NCBI GenBank assembly: GCA_021793055.1
Contig: JAJYTL010000057.1
Coordinates: 1 to 13,351, forward strand
Direction of reading: 5' to 3'
Source of the DNA: Pseudomonadota bacterium
GTDB taxonomy: Bacteria > Pseudomonadota > Alphaproteobacteria > Ferrovibrionales > Ferrovibrionaceae
DNA: 13,351 bases
Shown: piece after piece, positions 1 to 5,494 of the stretch
How positions within the stretch are numbered: the stretch's first letter is position 1
Layout: every line of letters starts with the position of its first letter
Made by a program: the position numbers and the translations under genes
Notes under the pieces: model-generated
Seen by the model: the letters and a program-made list of their open reading frames with translations, nothing else
Told to the model about the DNA's origin: nothing
The model's database searches: none

Positions 1-666
1 CTTGATCCAATCGCCGCGGACCAGCTCGGGCTTGCCCACGGCGGCGACCAGGATATCGGCGGCGCGGCAGGTCTCGGCGAGGTTCCGGGTGCGCGAATGG
101 GCCATGGTGACGGTGCAGTTCTCGGCGAGGAGAAGTTGCGCCAGCGGTTTGCCGGCGATCGCCGAGCGTCCGGGCACCACCGACGTCAGGCCCGCGAGGT
201 CGGCCCGCTCCGCCTTGATCAGGGCGAGGCAGCCCAAGGGCGTGCAGGGCACGAAGCCGAGCAGGCCGAGTGCGAGCCGGCCGACGTTCAAGGGATGAAA
301 GCCGTCGACGTCCTTCTCGGCATCGACCGCCTGCTGGATCGTGGTGACGTCGATCTGGGGCGGGACCGGCAGTTGCACCAGAATGCCGTTCACCGCCGGG
401 TCGGCGTTCAGCGTCGCGACGCGGGCCAAGAGCTCGGCCTGGCTCAAGCTGTCCGGCAGGCGGATGGTGAAGGAGCGCATGTTGGCTTCTTCGGTCTGGC
501 GGCCCTTGTTGCGCACATAGACCTGGCTTGCCGGGTCCTCGCCGACCAGCACCGCGGCGAGGCCGGGCGGCGCGCCGAAGCGCCGGGCAAAGACGGTGGC
601 CCGCCGTCCGATGATCTGCCGCAGCTTCTCGGCGAAGGCCTTGCCGTCGATTTTCCGCGCACTCAT
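1..666 (-). CDS. folD: FolD, bifunctional methylenetetrahydrofolate dehydrogenase / methenyltetrahydrofolate cyclohydrolase (partial, C-terminus beyond window)
   Basis: Cytosolic one-carbon enzyme that interconverts 5,10-methylene-THF, 5,10-methenyl-THF and 10-formyl-THF with NADP, supplying formyl groups for purines and initiator tRNA. The minus-strand frame starts with ATG at 666 and stays open to the window edge, giving 222 codons of a family usually about 285-300 long. The N-terminal catalytic domain shows the YVRNK motif (Lys54), VQLPVP (Gln98) and KDVDGFHP (Asp121). These are the positions of the E. coli FolD catalytic residues. PCTPLG and VVPGRSAIAGKP follow, the second being the start of the nucleotide-binding region (the family usually has VV-hydrophobic-GRS; here Pro sits before Gly). 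The start overlaps the stop of the upstream DUF167 gene as ATGA, so the two are probably translationally coupled. Identity is very secure; only the C-terminus is missing. Confidence 0.97.
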   Translation of the reverse strand, partial: MSARKIDGKAFAEKLRQIIGRRATVFARRFGAPPGLAAVLVGEDPASQVYVRNKGRQTEEANMRSFTIRLPDSLSQAELLARVATLNADPAVNGILVQLPVPPQIDVTTIQQAVDAEKDVDGFHPLNVGRLALGLLGFVPCTPLGCLALIKAERADLAGLTSVVPGRSAIAGKPLAQLLLAENCTVTMAHSRTRNLAETCRAADILVAAVGKPELVRGDWIK

Positions 667-992
667 GTCTTTAACTCCACGATCCAGGTTTGCAATGCGG
701 CCATGAGCTCGTCCGCCGAACCGCTCACCGCCAGGGTCTTGACGCGCGAGGTGGCGCCGGACAGGAGCCGGATCCGGCTGGGCGCCAAGCCCCAGGCCTT
801 GGCGAGGCAGCGGATCAGCGCCTCGTTCGCGCGGCCCGCCTCGGGCGGCGCGGTCACCGCGACCGCGAGGCTCGCCTGGCCGGCGGCATCCTCGCGGACG
901 CCGAGAATCGCGGTTTTCGCCGCCTTCGGCGTCAGGCGGACGGAAACCGTGACGCCGTTCGCGCCGGGGCGGACCGGCGAGCCTCCCCTCAT
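663..992 (-). CDS. DUF167 / YggU-family protein
   Basis: Small protein of the DUF167 (YggU) family, whose biochemical role is not established. From the chosen ATG at 992 it is 109 aa, in the normal family range. The body carries the family pattern: VSVRLTPKAAKTAILGV, then VAVTAPPEAGRANEALIRCLAKAWGL (the P-x-x-G-x-A-N core), then the basic stretch PSRIRLLSGATSRVKTLAV. An in-frame ATG at 1058 would add 22 residues, but these are encoded by a palindromic repeat and do not resemble the family, so 992 is preferred. A GGGG stretch lies about 9 nt before that ATG as a modest ribosome site. The stop TGA (663-665) overlaps the folD ATG. The order yggT - DUF167 - folD fits a same-strand operon. Family call is strong; function unknown. 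Confidence 0.85.
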   Translation of the reverse strand: MRGGSPVRPGANGVTVSVRLTPKAAKTAILGVREDAAGQASLAVAVTAPPEAGRANEALIRCLAKAWGLAPSRIRLLSGATSRVKTLAVSGSADELMAALQTWIVELKT

Positions 993-1028
993 CGTGTGCT
1001 GCCCCAATGACTTGGAGTATGATCTCGT

Positions 1029-1052
1029 CCGAAAAGTGGCGCCACTTTTCGG
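1029..1052. repeat. Perfect 24-bp palindrome (intergenic repeat element, first half)
   Basis: Arm CCGAAAAGTGGC is followed immediately by its exact reverse complement, with no loop. It sits between yggT and the DUF167 start. The core resembles intergenic palindromes of the CCGAAAAGTGG...TTTTCGG type common in alphaproteobacterial genomes. The resemblance is from memory and was not searched. Confidence 0.85.
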
Positions 1053-1074
1053 GTTCATGCTCTAGAGCATGAAC
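1053..1074. repeat. Perfect 22-bp palindrome (intergenic repeat element, second half)
   Basis: Arm GTTCATGCTCT is followed directly by its exact reverse complement. It abuts the 24-bp palindrome ending at 1052, so 46 bp are wholly made of two back-to-back palindromes. The yggT stop codon lies within it. It probably forms one repeat unit with its neighbour. Confidence 0.85.
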
Positions 1075-1349
1075 GAATAATAGATAATCGCGCGCTGCAG
1101 GAAGACGAGCAGCAGGATCAGGATCACCGGGGAAATGTCGATGCCGCCGAGGTGGGGCAGGATGCGGCGAATCGGCCTCAGCGCCGGCTCGGTGATGCGA
1201 TAGAGGAAGTCCATCAGCGTGTAGACGAGCTGGTTGCGGGTATTGATCACGTTGAAGGCGACAAGCCAACTCATGACCGCAGCCCCGATCAGGAGCCAGA
1301 TGTAAATCTGGATGACCGTCAGGATGATGCTTACGAAGGGGTTCAGCAC
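1062..1349 (-). CDS. YggT family integral membrane protein
   Basis: Small inner-membrane protein of the YggT family; the molecular function is not settled. From GTG at 1349 it reads 95 aa beginning VLNPFVSIILTVIQIYIWLLIGAAVMSWLVAFNV, one long hydrophobic segment. A polar connector follows (NTRNQLVYTLMDFLYRITEPALRPIRRILP), containing the family hallmark TEP-x-L-x-P-x-R-R-x-LP, then GGIDISPVILILLLVFLQRAII, a second membrane segment. A second GTG at 1373 would give 103 aa; 1349 is preferred because family members begin at or near LNPF. Neither start has a strong ribosome site. The stop codon (1062-1064) and last few codons lie inside a 22-bp palindrome, so the C-terminal tail may have been reshaped by the repeat. 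Confidence 0.88.
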   Translation of the reverse strand: MLNPFVSIILTVIQIYIWLLIGAAVMSWLVAFNVINTRNQLVYTLMDFLYRITEPALRPIRRILPHLGGIDISPVILILLLVFLQRAIIYYSFML

Positions 1350-1443
1350 AGCTGTCTCGCGCTCTCTCGCCACGTGTGTCCGATCAGCCGGCCCTAACTA
1401 ACCCGCGATGGGCGAGAAAAGCAAGATCGAAGCACCTCCCGGC

Positions 1444-1472
1444 TTGACACGGGGAGGGCCCGGTACGAGACT
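1444..1472 (+). promoter_or_regulatory. Possible promoter for tRNA-Ala
   Basis: A perfect -35 hexamer, TTGACA (1444-1449), in the favourable context CTTGAC is followed after 17 bp by a weak -10 candidate, GAGACT (1467-1472). Predicted initiation near 1479 would leave a leader of about 10 nt before the tRNA. The -35 is convincing, the -10 is not. Confidence 0.4.
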
Positions 1473-1489
1473 GCCGGCCGCCTGGGTAA

Positions 1490-1565
1490 GGGGCCGTAGC
1501 TCAGCTGGGAGAGCGCCTCGTTCGCAATGAGGAGGTCAGGGGTTCGATTCCCCTCGGCTCCACCA
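1490..1565 (+). tRNA. tRNA-Ala (anticodon CGC)
   Basis: A 76-nt cloverleaf can be folded by eye. The acceptor arm GGGGCCG pairs with CGGCTCC and includes the G3:U70 wobble, the main alanine identity element. The D arm is GCTCAGCTGGGAGAGC. The anticodon stem CCTCG/TGAGG closes the loop TTCGCAA, with anticodon CGC at 1523-1525 reading GCG codons. The T arm is GGGGTTCGATTCCCC. Discriminator A is followed by an encoded CCA (1563-1565). The gene is intact, and no integrase lies beside it. Confidence 0.97.
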
Positions 1566-1622
1566 CCCCCTGGGAAAGCCCCGCTTTTCGCCGCCGCTTT
1601 ATCTTGCACCGCCCGAGGCGTC

Positions 1623-1964
1623 ATGCCGCCAAAGCGCAATCCGCTCAATCTCAACAAGCTGCAGCTCCGGACCCTCGCGCTGCTGCAGATTCTGGCCAAC
1701 GATCCGCACGGCGCCGCCGCCGACCAGACCGGCGGCAAGCGGCTGCCGCCCTTGCCGGCGCCGCACGGCGATCATCTCCACGTCGGCTCTTATGTGGTGT
1801 CGGCCCGCGAGGCGAGCGGTTTCGCCAATCCCGCGGTCTTCGCGGTGCTGGAGCGCAAGGGCCTGGCGCAGGGGGTTTTCCCCTATGCCGTGGTGCTGAC
1901 CGCAGACGGCCTCGCCTATGAAACCGGCATCGGGCCCGCGGCGCTCGCCCACAGCGATCATTAA
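1623..1964 (+). CDS. Hypothetical protein (113 aa), unassigned; weak winged-helix-like C-terminal segment
   Basis: I cannot assign this protein to a named family. The ATG at 1623 is preferred over the upstream open frame, which would run back through the tRNA; GAGG lies 4 nt before it. The N-terminus is basic (MPPKRNPLNLNKLQLRTLALLQIL), with a likely amphipathic helix. A polar middle contains PAPHGDHLHVGSYVVS, with three histidines close together. The segment AVFAVLERKGLAQGVFPYAVVLTADGLAYETG has the spacing 'L-x-x-KGL ... LT-x-G' seen in the recognition helix and wing of small winged-helix proteins; this is only a resemblance. Codon bias (G/C at third positions) matches neighbouring genes and supports real coding. 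The tail overlaps a 12-bp tandem repeat. It may be cotranscribed with the tRNA or have its own promoter. Confidence 0.65.
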   Translation: MPPKRNPLNLNKLQLRTLALLQILANDPHGAAADQTGGKRLPPLPAPHGDHLHVGSYVVSAREASGFANPAVFAVLERKGLAQGVFPYAVVLTADGLAYETGIGPAALAHSDH

Positions 1965-1978
1965 CTGCGATCATTAAC
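1954..1978 (+). repeat. Tandem 12-bp direct repeat at the end of the hypothetical gene
   Basis: GCGATCATTAAC occurs at 1954-1965 and again at 1967-1978, separated by one base. The first copy contains the TAA stop (1962-1964). It looks like a small local duplication. Confidence 0.7.
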
Positions 1979-2073
1979 CGGGTCCATTGACCGCGACCGC
2001 GCGTCGCGCGGCCGCCCCGGCCGCGGCGTCCCTCCGGTCTTGCGTTGCCGCGCCGGGCGGCGCACAAAGGCAA

Positions 2074-2121
2074 GGGCATGATCCCGAACCGCGGAGCCGC
2101 CGTTCGCACGAGATCATGCCC
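2074..2121. repeat. Imperfect palindromic intergenic repeat, GGGCATGATC...GATCATGCCC
   Basis: Perfect 10-bp outer arms GGGCATGATC (2074-2083) and GATCATGCCC (2112-2121) enclose a second inverted pair, CGAAC (2085-2089) and GTTCG (2102-2106). The layout CATGATC-CCGAA...TTCG...GATCATG resembles the repeat class suggested for 1029-1074, in a degenerate form. It lies in the leader of the creatininase-family gene. Confidence 0.65.
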
Positions 2122-2161
2122 CGAGTTGTTGGAATGGCGGCGCGCGACGGCGAAAGGCAGG

Positions 2162-2917
2162 ATGACGATGCTTCTTCAGCTTCAGACGTGGCCAGAGGTC
2201 GAAGCCTATCTCCGGCGGAGCCGCGGCATCATCGTTCCCATCGGTTCGACCGAGCAGCACGGCCCGATCGGCCTCATTGGCACCGACGCGATCTGCGCCG
2301 AGATCGTCGCCCGCGCCGTCGGCGAGGCCGCATCCGCCATGGTCGCGCCGACGCTGCCCATCGGCATGGCGCAGCATCACTTGGCCTTTCCCGGCTCGAT
2401 CAGCCTGCGGCCCTCGACCCTGATCGCGGTGGTGCGGGATTGCGTCGCCTCGCTGGCGCGGCATGGCTTCGAGCGCTTCTATTTCGTCAACGGCCATGGC
2501 GGCAACATCGCATCCCTCGGCGCGGCCTTCTCCGAAATCTACGCCGAGGCCAGCCTCAAGGCGCCCGGCGGCGCGCCCGGCGTCAAATGCCGGCTCAAGA
2601 ACTGGTGGCAGGCGCCGCGCCTGATGGAGACGGTGCGGGAGCTTTTCGGCGAAGGCGAGGGCACCCACGCGACGCCGTCCGAAATCTCGCTCACCTGGTT
2701 CGCCCATCCGGAACGGGCGCAGCCGGGCCGCGCACTCGAGCCCAGGATCGCGCCGCGCGGCACCTTTGCCGACGCCGAGGACTACCGCCGCAACTTTCCG
2801 GACGGGCGCATCGGCTCGGATTCCGCGCTCGCCAACAGCGAGGCGGGAAAGCGGATTTTCGATCTCTCGGTCGAGGGCCTGAGCGCCGATTACCGGAGCT
2901 GGCTCGCCGAGGCGTGA
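2162..2917 (+). CDS. Creatininase-family amidohydrolase
   Basis: Metal-dependent amidohydrolase of the creatininase/creatinine amidohydrolase superfamily; members act on creatinine, riboflavin-pathway formamides or peptide precursors, so the substrate cannot be named. The 251-aa length is typical. Near the N-terminus, PIGSTEQHGPIGLIGTDA supplies the conserved E-x-H pair and Asp (Glu31, His33, Asp42). FVNGHGGN contains His112, with glycine two residues later where true creatininase has Glu; THATPSEIS supplies Glu174 as the probable alternative ligand. The NGHGGN version points away from classical creatininase. ATG 2162 and ATG 2168 are both possible starts; the GGCAGG at 2156-2161 is better spaced for 2168. 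The open frame extends back to 2045, but that part is repeat DNA with non-family sequence. It converges on the patatin gene. Confidence 0.88.
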   Translation: MTMLLQLQTWPEVEAYLRRSRGIIVPIGSTEQHGPIGLIGTDAICAEIVARAVGEAASAMVAPTLPIGMAQHHLAFPGSISLRPSTLIAVVRDCVASLARHGFERFYFVNGHGGNIASLGAAFSEIYAEASLKAPGGAPGVKCRLKNWWQAPRLMETVRELFGEGEGTHATPSEISLTWFAHPERAQPGRALEPRIAPRGTFADAEDYRRNFPDGRIGSDSALANSEAGKRIFDLSVEGLSADYRSWLAEA

Positions 2918-2919
2918 GC

Positions 2920-2945
2920 CGGCGCCGGGTCGCGACCCCGCGCCG
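2920..2945. terminator. Hairpin between convergent genes (possible bidirectional terminator)
   Basis: The 12-bp palindrome GGGTCG/CGACCC (2927-2938) is extended, after one C-C mismatch on each side, by CGGCGC (2920-2925) pairing with GCGCCG (2940-2945). It fills most of the 31 bp between the stops of the creatininase-family and patatin genes. There is no T-run on either strand, so intrinsic termination is uncertain. Confidence 0.4.
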
Positions 2946-2948
2946 CGG

Positions 2949-3854
2949 CTAAGCGAAGCCAAGGAGGTTGCGCAGCGGCGTCAACGCTCGCTCCGCCGCG
3001 GCGGCGCCTTCGGCGATGGTCTCCTCGGCGCGGTGGAAGTCGAGCAGTCCGACATGGCCGAGCCGCGGCGTCATCAGGATATCCGGCGGATCGCCGGCGA
3101 GGCGCGAGCGGCTGAGGTGATTCTGCAGCACGTTCAGCGATCCGACCATGACCTCGAAAAGCGAGGGCGCGCTTTTCCGGCTGCCGAAAATCTGCCGCTT
3201 CACCAGATCGGTGACGCGCCCGCGCGGCACGGCGTCGGCGATATCCTTCTCGCCTTGCGCCGCCAGCGGGGCGGCGCCGTTGCCAGCGGGGCTGCGGCTC
3301 GGGTTATCGGCATTGAGGTCGACGGCGATCACCACCTCGGCGCCGGCCCGCCGGCAGACCGAGACCGGCACCGGATTGACCAGCGCCCCATCCACCAGCC
3401 AGCGGCCCTCGATCTCGATCGGCGTGAACAGGCCGGGCAGGGCATAGGAGGCGCGCATGGCGTCGATCAGCTTGCCCTCGCGCAGCCAGACCTCGCGGCC
3501 GTTGGCGAGGTCGGTCGCGACGGCGACGAAGGGGTGACTGAGCTCCTCGATCTGGAGGCCGCCGACCGTCTGTTCGAGGAGGTCGGTCAGCCGGCGGCCG
3601 GTGATCAGGCCGCCGCCGCCGAACTGGAAATCGAGGTAGCGGGTCATCTTGAGCCGGCTCAAGCCCCGGCTCCAGTCCTCCAGCGCCGGTAGTTGGCCGC
3701 CCAGATAGAGGCCGCCGACCAGCGCGCCGATCGAGGTTCCGGCGATGATGTCGGGCACGATTCCGGCATCGAGCAGGGTCTGGATGACGCCGATATGGGC
3801 CCATCCGCGGGCGACCCCGCTGCCAAGGGCGAGCCCGACTTTGACATGCGACAT
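2949..3854 (-). CDS. Patatin-like phospholipase (RssA/NTE-type serine hydrolase)
   Basis: Predicted serine acyl-hydrolase with a Ser-Asp dyad, acting on lipid or acyl-ester substrates; the physiological target is unknown. The 301-aa protein starts at ATG 3854, preceded by a good ribosome site (GAAGGA, about 6 nt away). Upstream in-frame starts would run into flgB. The glycine-rich oxyanion motif is GSGVARGWAHIGV (residues 11-23; second position Ser instead of the usual Gly). The nucleophile elbow is GTSIG with Ser41, and the dyad partner is in DGALVNPVP with Asp155. ASYALPGLFTPIEIEGRWLVDGA is the standard patatin block before the Asp. No signal peptide is visible, so it is probably cytosolic or peripherally membrane-bound. 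It is divergent from flgB across a 151-bp spacer and convergent with the creatininase-family gene. Functional relation to either is not evident. Confidence 0.9.
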   Translation of the reverse strand: MSHVKVGLALGSGVARGWAHIGVIQTLLDAGIVPDIIAGTSIGALVGGLYLGGQLPALEDWSRGLSRLKMTRYLDFQFGGGGLITGRRLTDLLEQTVGGLQIEELSHPFVAVATDLANGREVWLREGKLIDAMRASYALPGLFTPIEIEGRWLVDGALVNPVPVSVCRRAGAEVVIAVDLNADNPSRSPAGNGAAPLAAQGEKDIADAVPRGRVTDLVKRQIFGSRKSAPSLFEVMVGSLNVLQNHLSRSRLAGDPPDILMTPRLGHVGLLDFHRAEETIAEGAAAAERALTPLRNLLGFA

Positions 3855-3947
3855 ACGGGTTCCTTCATCAACGGCGCGGCGGCGATGCGCGCGCATACCA
3901 CAGGTCGGCGCGTCGCTCGCGCCCGCCAAGCCCCCTCCGCGGCGGAA

Positions 3948-3962
3948 TTTACTACTTGTTAA
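3948..3962 (+). promoter_or_regulatory. CtrA-like binding site before flgB
   Basis: TTTA-CTACTTG-TTAA matches the alphaproteobacterial CtrA consensus TTAA-N7-TTAA with one mismatch and exact spacing. A weak -10 candidate, CACAAT (3974-3979), would place the site near -30, where CtrA-activated promoters usually carry it. It is an isolated A/T-rich patch in very GC-rich DNA, within the patatin/flgB divergent spacer. The functional reading is an inference. Confidence 0.5.
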
Positions 3963-4005
3963 GCCTCCGCCGCCACAATGACCGCGAGGAGGCCGGTGGG
4001 CGACC

Positions 4006-4419
4006 ATGGGGTTTGGCAAGATTCCGCTTTTTAATGCCCTGCTCGAGCGCATGAATTGGCTCGCGACGCGCCAGCGCGTGCTGTCCGAGAACATCGCCAA
4101 TGCGGATACGCCAGGCTATCGGCCGAAGGACCTTAAGCCGCTGAATTTCGGCTCTTTTTTGCAGGGCGGGGCGGCCGCCCCGGCGGCGCCGCTGGCCATG
4201 GCGGTGACGGCGGCGAACGACATCGCGCCGGTCTCGGCGCAGGGCGGCTTCGCGATCCAGAAACAGAGCGCCGATGCCGAGACCTCGCCGACCGGCAACA
4301 GCGTCGTGCTCGAGAACCAGATGATGAAACTTGCCAAGACCCAGATCGATTACGCCGCCGCCACCAAGCTCTATGCCGCGCAGGTCAAGATGATCGACAC
4401 CGCCATCGGGACGCCTTAG
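4006..4419 (+). CDS. flgB: FlgB, flagellar basal-body proximal rod protein
   Basis: Proximal rod subunit of the flagellar basal body, exported by the flagellar type III system without a Sec signal peptide. The 137-aa protein is of family length. Its N-terminal rod motif is LFNALLERMNWLATRQRVLSENIANADTPGYRPKDL, with the NIANADTPGY signature common to rod and hook proteins. The C-terminal MMKLAKTQIDYAAATKLYAAQVKMIDTAIG is the second coiled-coil-forming segment that packs against it. The middle is low-complexity, rich in Ala and Gly. ATG 4006 follows GGTGGG by 5 nt, with GAGGAGG further upstream. It is first in a six-gene same-strand run of basal-body and export genes, and a CtrA-like site lies 43 bp before it. 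Confidence 0.95.
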   Translation: MGFGKIPLFNALLERMNWLATRQRVLSENIANADTPGYRPKDLKPLNFGSFLQGGAAAPAAPLAMAVTAANDIAPVSAQGGFAIQKQSADAETSPTGNSVVLENQMMKLAKTQIDYAAATKLYAAQVKMIDTAIGTP

Positions 4420-4465
4420 GCCGCGCCGCCGCGACAGTGATTTCCGTAAGCCAGGGGAGGGTTTT

Positions 4466-4873
4466 ATGGATCTTTTCGGTTCGATGACGATCGCCGCCTC
4501 GGGCATGCTGGCCCAGGACGAGCGCATCAAGGTGATTTCGGAGAATCTCGCCAACGCGAATTCCACCGCGTTGACGCCAGGCGGCAGTCCCTATCGCCGC
4601 CAGGTGGTGAGCTTCAAGGATCATTTCGACAGGAAGGTCGGCGCCGACGTGGTGCAGGTCGCGGGGGTGAGCACCGATCCGTCGCCGTTTCCGCTGCATT
4701 ACGATCCCGGCAACCCAGCCGCCAACGCTCAGGGCTACGTCAAGATGCCGAACGTCAACCCACTGATCGAAATGGTCGATCTGCGCGAGGCGGAGCGTTC
4801 CTACATGGCCAACATGTCGGCCGTCAATGCCGCCAAGACGATGCTGATGCAGACCGTCAGCCTGCTGCAGTAG
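4466..4873 (+). CDS. flgC: FlgC, flagellar basal-body proximal rod protein
   Basis: Rod protein partnering FlgB, exported through the flagellar apparatus. The 135-aa protein is typical in length. The N-terminal motif is FGSMTIAASGMLAQDERIKVISENLANANSTALTPGGSPYRRQVVSF. The C-terminus, YVKMPNVNPLIEMVDLREAERSYMANMSAVNAAKTMLMQTVSLL, is the classic FlgC/rod end in which conserved NVNP precedes the terminal helix. A strong ribosome site AGGGGAGG lies about 5 nt before ATG 4466. It lies 46 bp after flgB and 14 bp before fliE, consistent with one transcript. Confidence 0.96.
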   Translation: MDLFGSMTIAASGMLAQDERIKVISENLANANSTALTPGGSPYRRQVVSFKDHFDRKVGADVVQVAGVSTDPSPFPLHYDPGNPAANAQGYVKMPNVNPLIEMVDLREAERSYMANMSAVNAAKTMLMQTVSLLQ

Positions 4874-4887
4874 GAAGGATCGGGGTT

Positions 4888-5214
4888 ATGGACTTGCGCG
4901 CGATTCAAGCCTCGCTCGCCTATGCCAAGGCCCTCGGCAATGTCGGGGAAGGCGCGGGGCAAGGCCAGAGCCAGAGCCTGGGCAATGCCGCCGGCGGGCC
5001 GAGCTTTTCGACCCTTCTCGGCAACGTCTTGAACAGCGCCGCCGCGGCCGGCGACAAGGAACAAACGATGGCGATGCAGGCGGTCGCCGGCAAGGCGACG
5101 CTTCCCGACGTCGCCGCCGCGTTGAATCAGGCGGAGATCACCCTGAACACGGTCGTCGCGATCCGCGACCGCGTCATCACCGCCTACAACACCATCATCA
5201 ACATGCCGATCTGA
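4888..5214 (+). CDS. fliE: FliE, flagellar hook-basal body complex protein
   Basis: FliE joins the MS ring to the proximal rod and is an early substrate of the flagellar export gate. The 108-aa length is normal. The N-terminal part is variable and Gly/Gln-rich (GEGAGQGQSQSLGNAAGG). The conserved C-terminal half reads ATLPDVAAALNQAEITLNTVVAIRDRVITAYNTIINMPI, with the family pattern of AE-x-x-L, V-x-x-RD-x-x and a Tyr before a terminal M-x-I. The ribosome site GAAGGA is about 8 nt from ATG 4888. Short gaps to flgC (14 bp) and fliQ (10 bp) support an operon. Confidence 0.94.
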   Translation: MDLRAIQASLAYAKALGNVGEGAGQGQSQSLGNAAGGPSFSTLLGNVLNSAAAAGDKEQTMAMQAVAGKATLPDVAAALNQAEITLNTVVAIRDRVITAYNTIINMPI

Positions 5215-5224
5215 GGCCGCGCGG

Positions 5225-5491
5225 ATGAGCCAGGGCGAAGTGATCTCGATCGTCCGCTCGGCGATCTGGGTACTGATCGAGGCGGCCGGGCCGGCCATGA
5301 TGGTCGGGCTCGTGGTCGGGCTCTTGATCTCGATGGTGCAGGCGGTGACCCAGGTCCAGGAGATGACCCTCGCCTTCATCCCGAAAATCCTCGCCATGTT
5401 CGCGGCGATTCTCATCTTCCTGCCCTTCATGATGTCGACCTTGAGCGACTTCATGAACCAAATCGCGGCGCGGATCGCGAGCCTGCACTAG
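5225..5491 (+). CDS. fliQ: FliQ, flagellar type III export gate protein
   Basis: Small inner-membrane component of the FliPQR export-gate core. The 88-aa length matches the family. Two hydrophobic segments are visible: IWVLIEAAGPAMMVGLVVGLLISMVQAV and ILAMFAAILIFLPFMMSTL. Between them lies TQVQEMTLAFIPK, the conserved connecting loop (Q-x-x-T-x-x-FIPK). GAGG overlapping the fliE stop can serve as the ribosome site for ATG 5225. It is followed after only 3 bp by fliR. No fliP is present in the window, so the third gate subunit must be encoded elsewhere. Confidence 0.95.
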   Translation: MSQGEVISIVRSAIWVLIEAAGPAMMVGLVVGLLISMVQAVTQVQEMTLAFIPKILAMFAAILIFLPFMMSTLSDFMNQIAARIASLH

Positions 5492-5494
5492 ACG

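Noticed and set aside
1573..1589. Short hairpin GGAAAGC/GCTTTTC after tRNA-Ala as a terminator
   Set aside because: It has only seven pairs including a G-T, and the T-run is part of the stem with no U-tract following; too weak to call.
1490..1964. tRNA-Ala as an integration site for a mobile element
   Set aside because: The tRNA is intact, with no duplicate 3' end nearby, no integrase and no change in base composition downstream.
1961..1977. Possible CtrA site TTAA...TTAA downstream of the hypothetical gene
   Set aside because: The spacer is 9 bp rather than 7, and the pair is explained by the 12-bp tandem duplication.
2114..2962. Antisense and alternative-frame open frames over the creatininase-family gene
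   Set aside because: The creatininase frame carries conserved metal-ligand motifs; the others have no motif and run through intergenic repeats.
3156..3177. GAAAAGCG/CGCTTTTC hairpin inside the patatin gene
   Set aside because: An 8-bp stem within coding sequence that encodes ordinary residues; no sign of function.
3855..4100. 82-residue N-terminal extension of the patatin gene
   Set aside because: It would overlap the flgB start and the CtrA-like site, and ATG 3854 has a good ribosome site and begins at the family's first strand.
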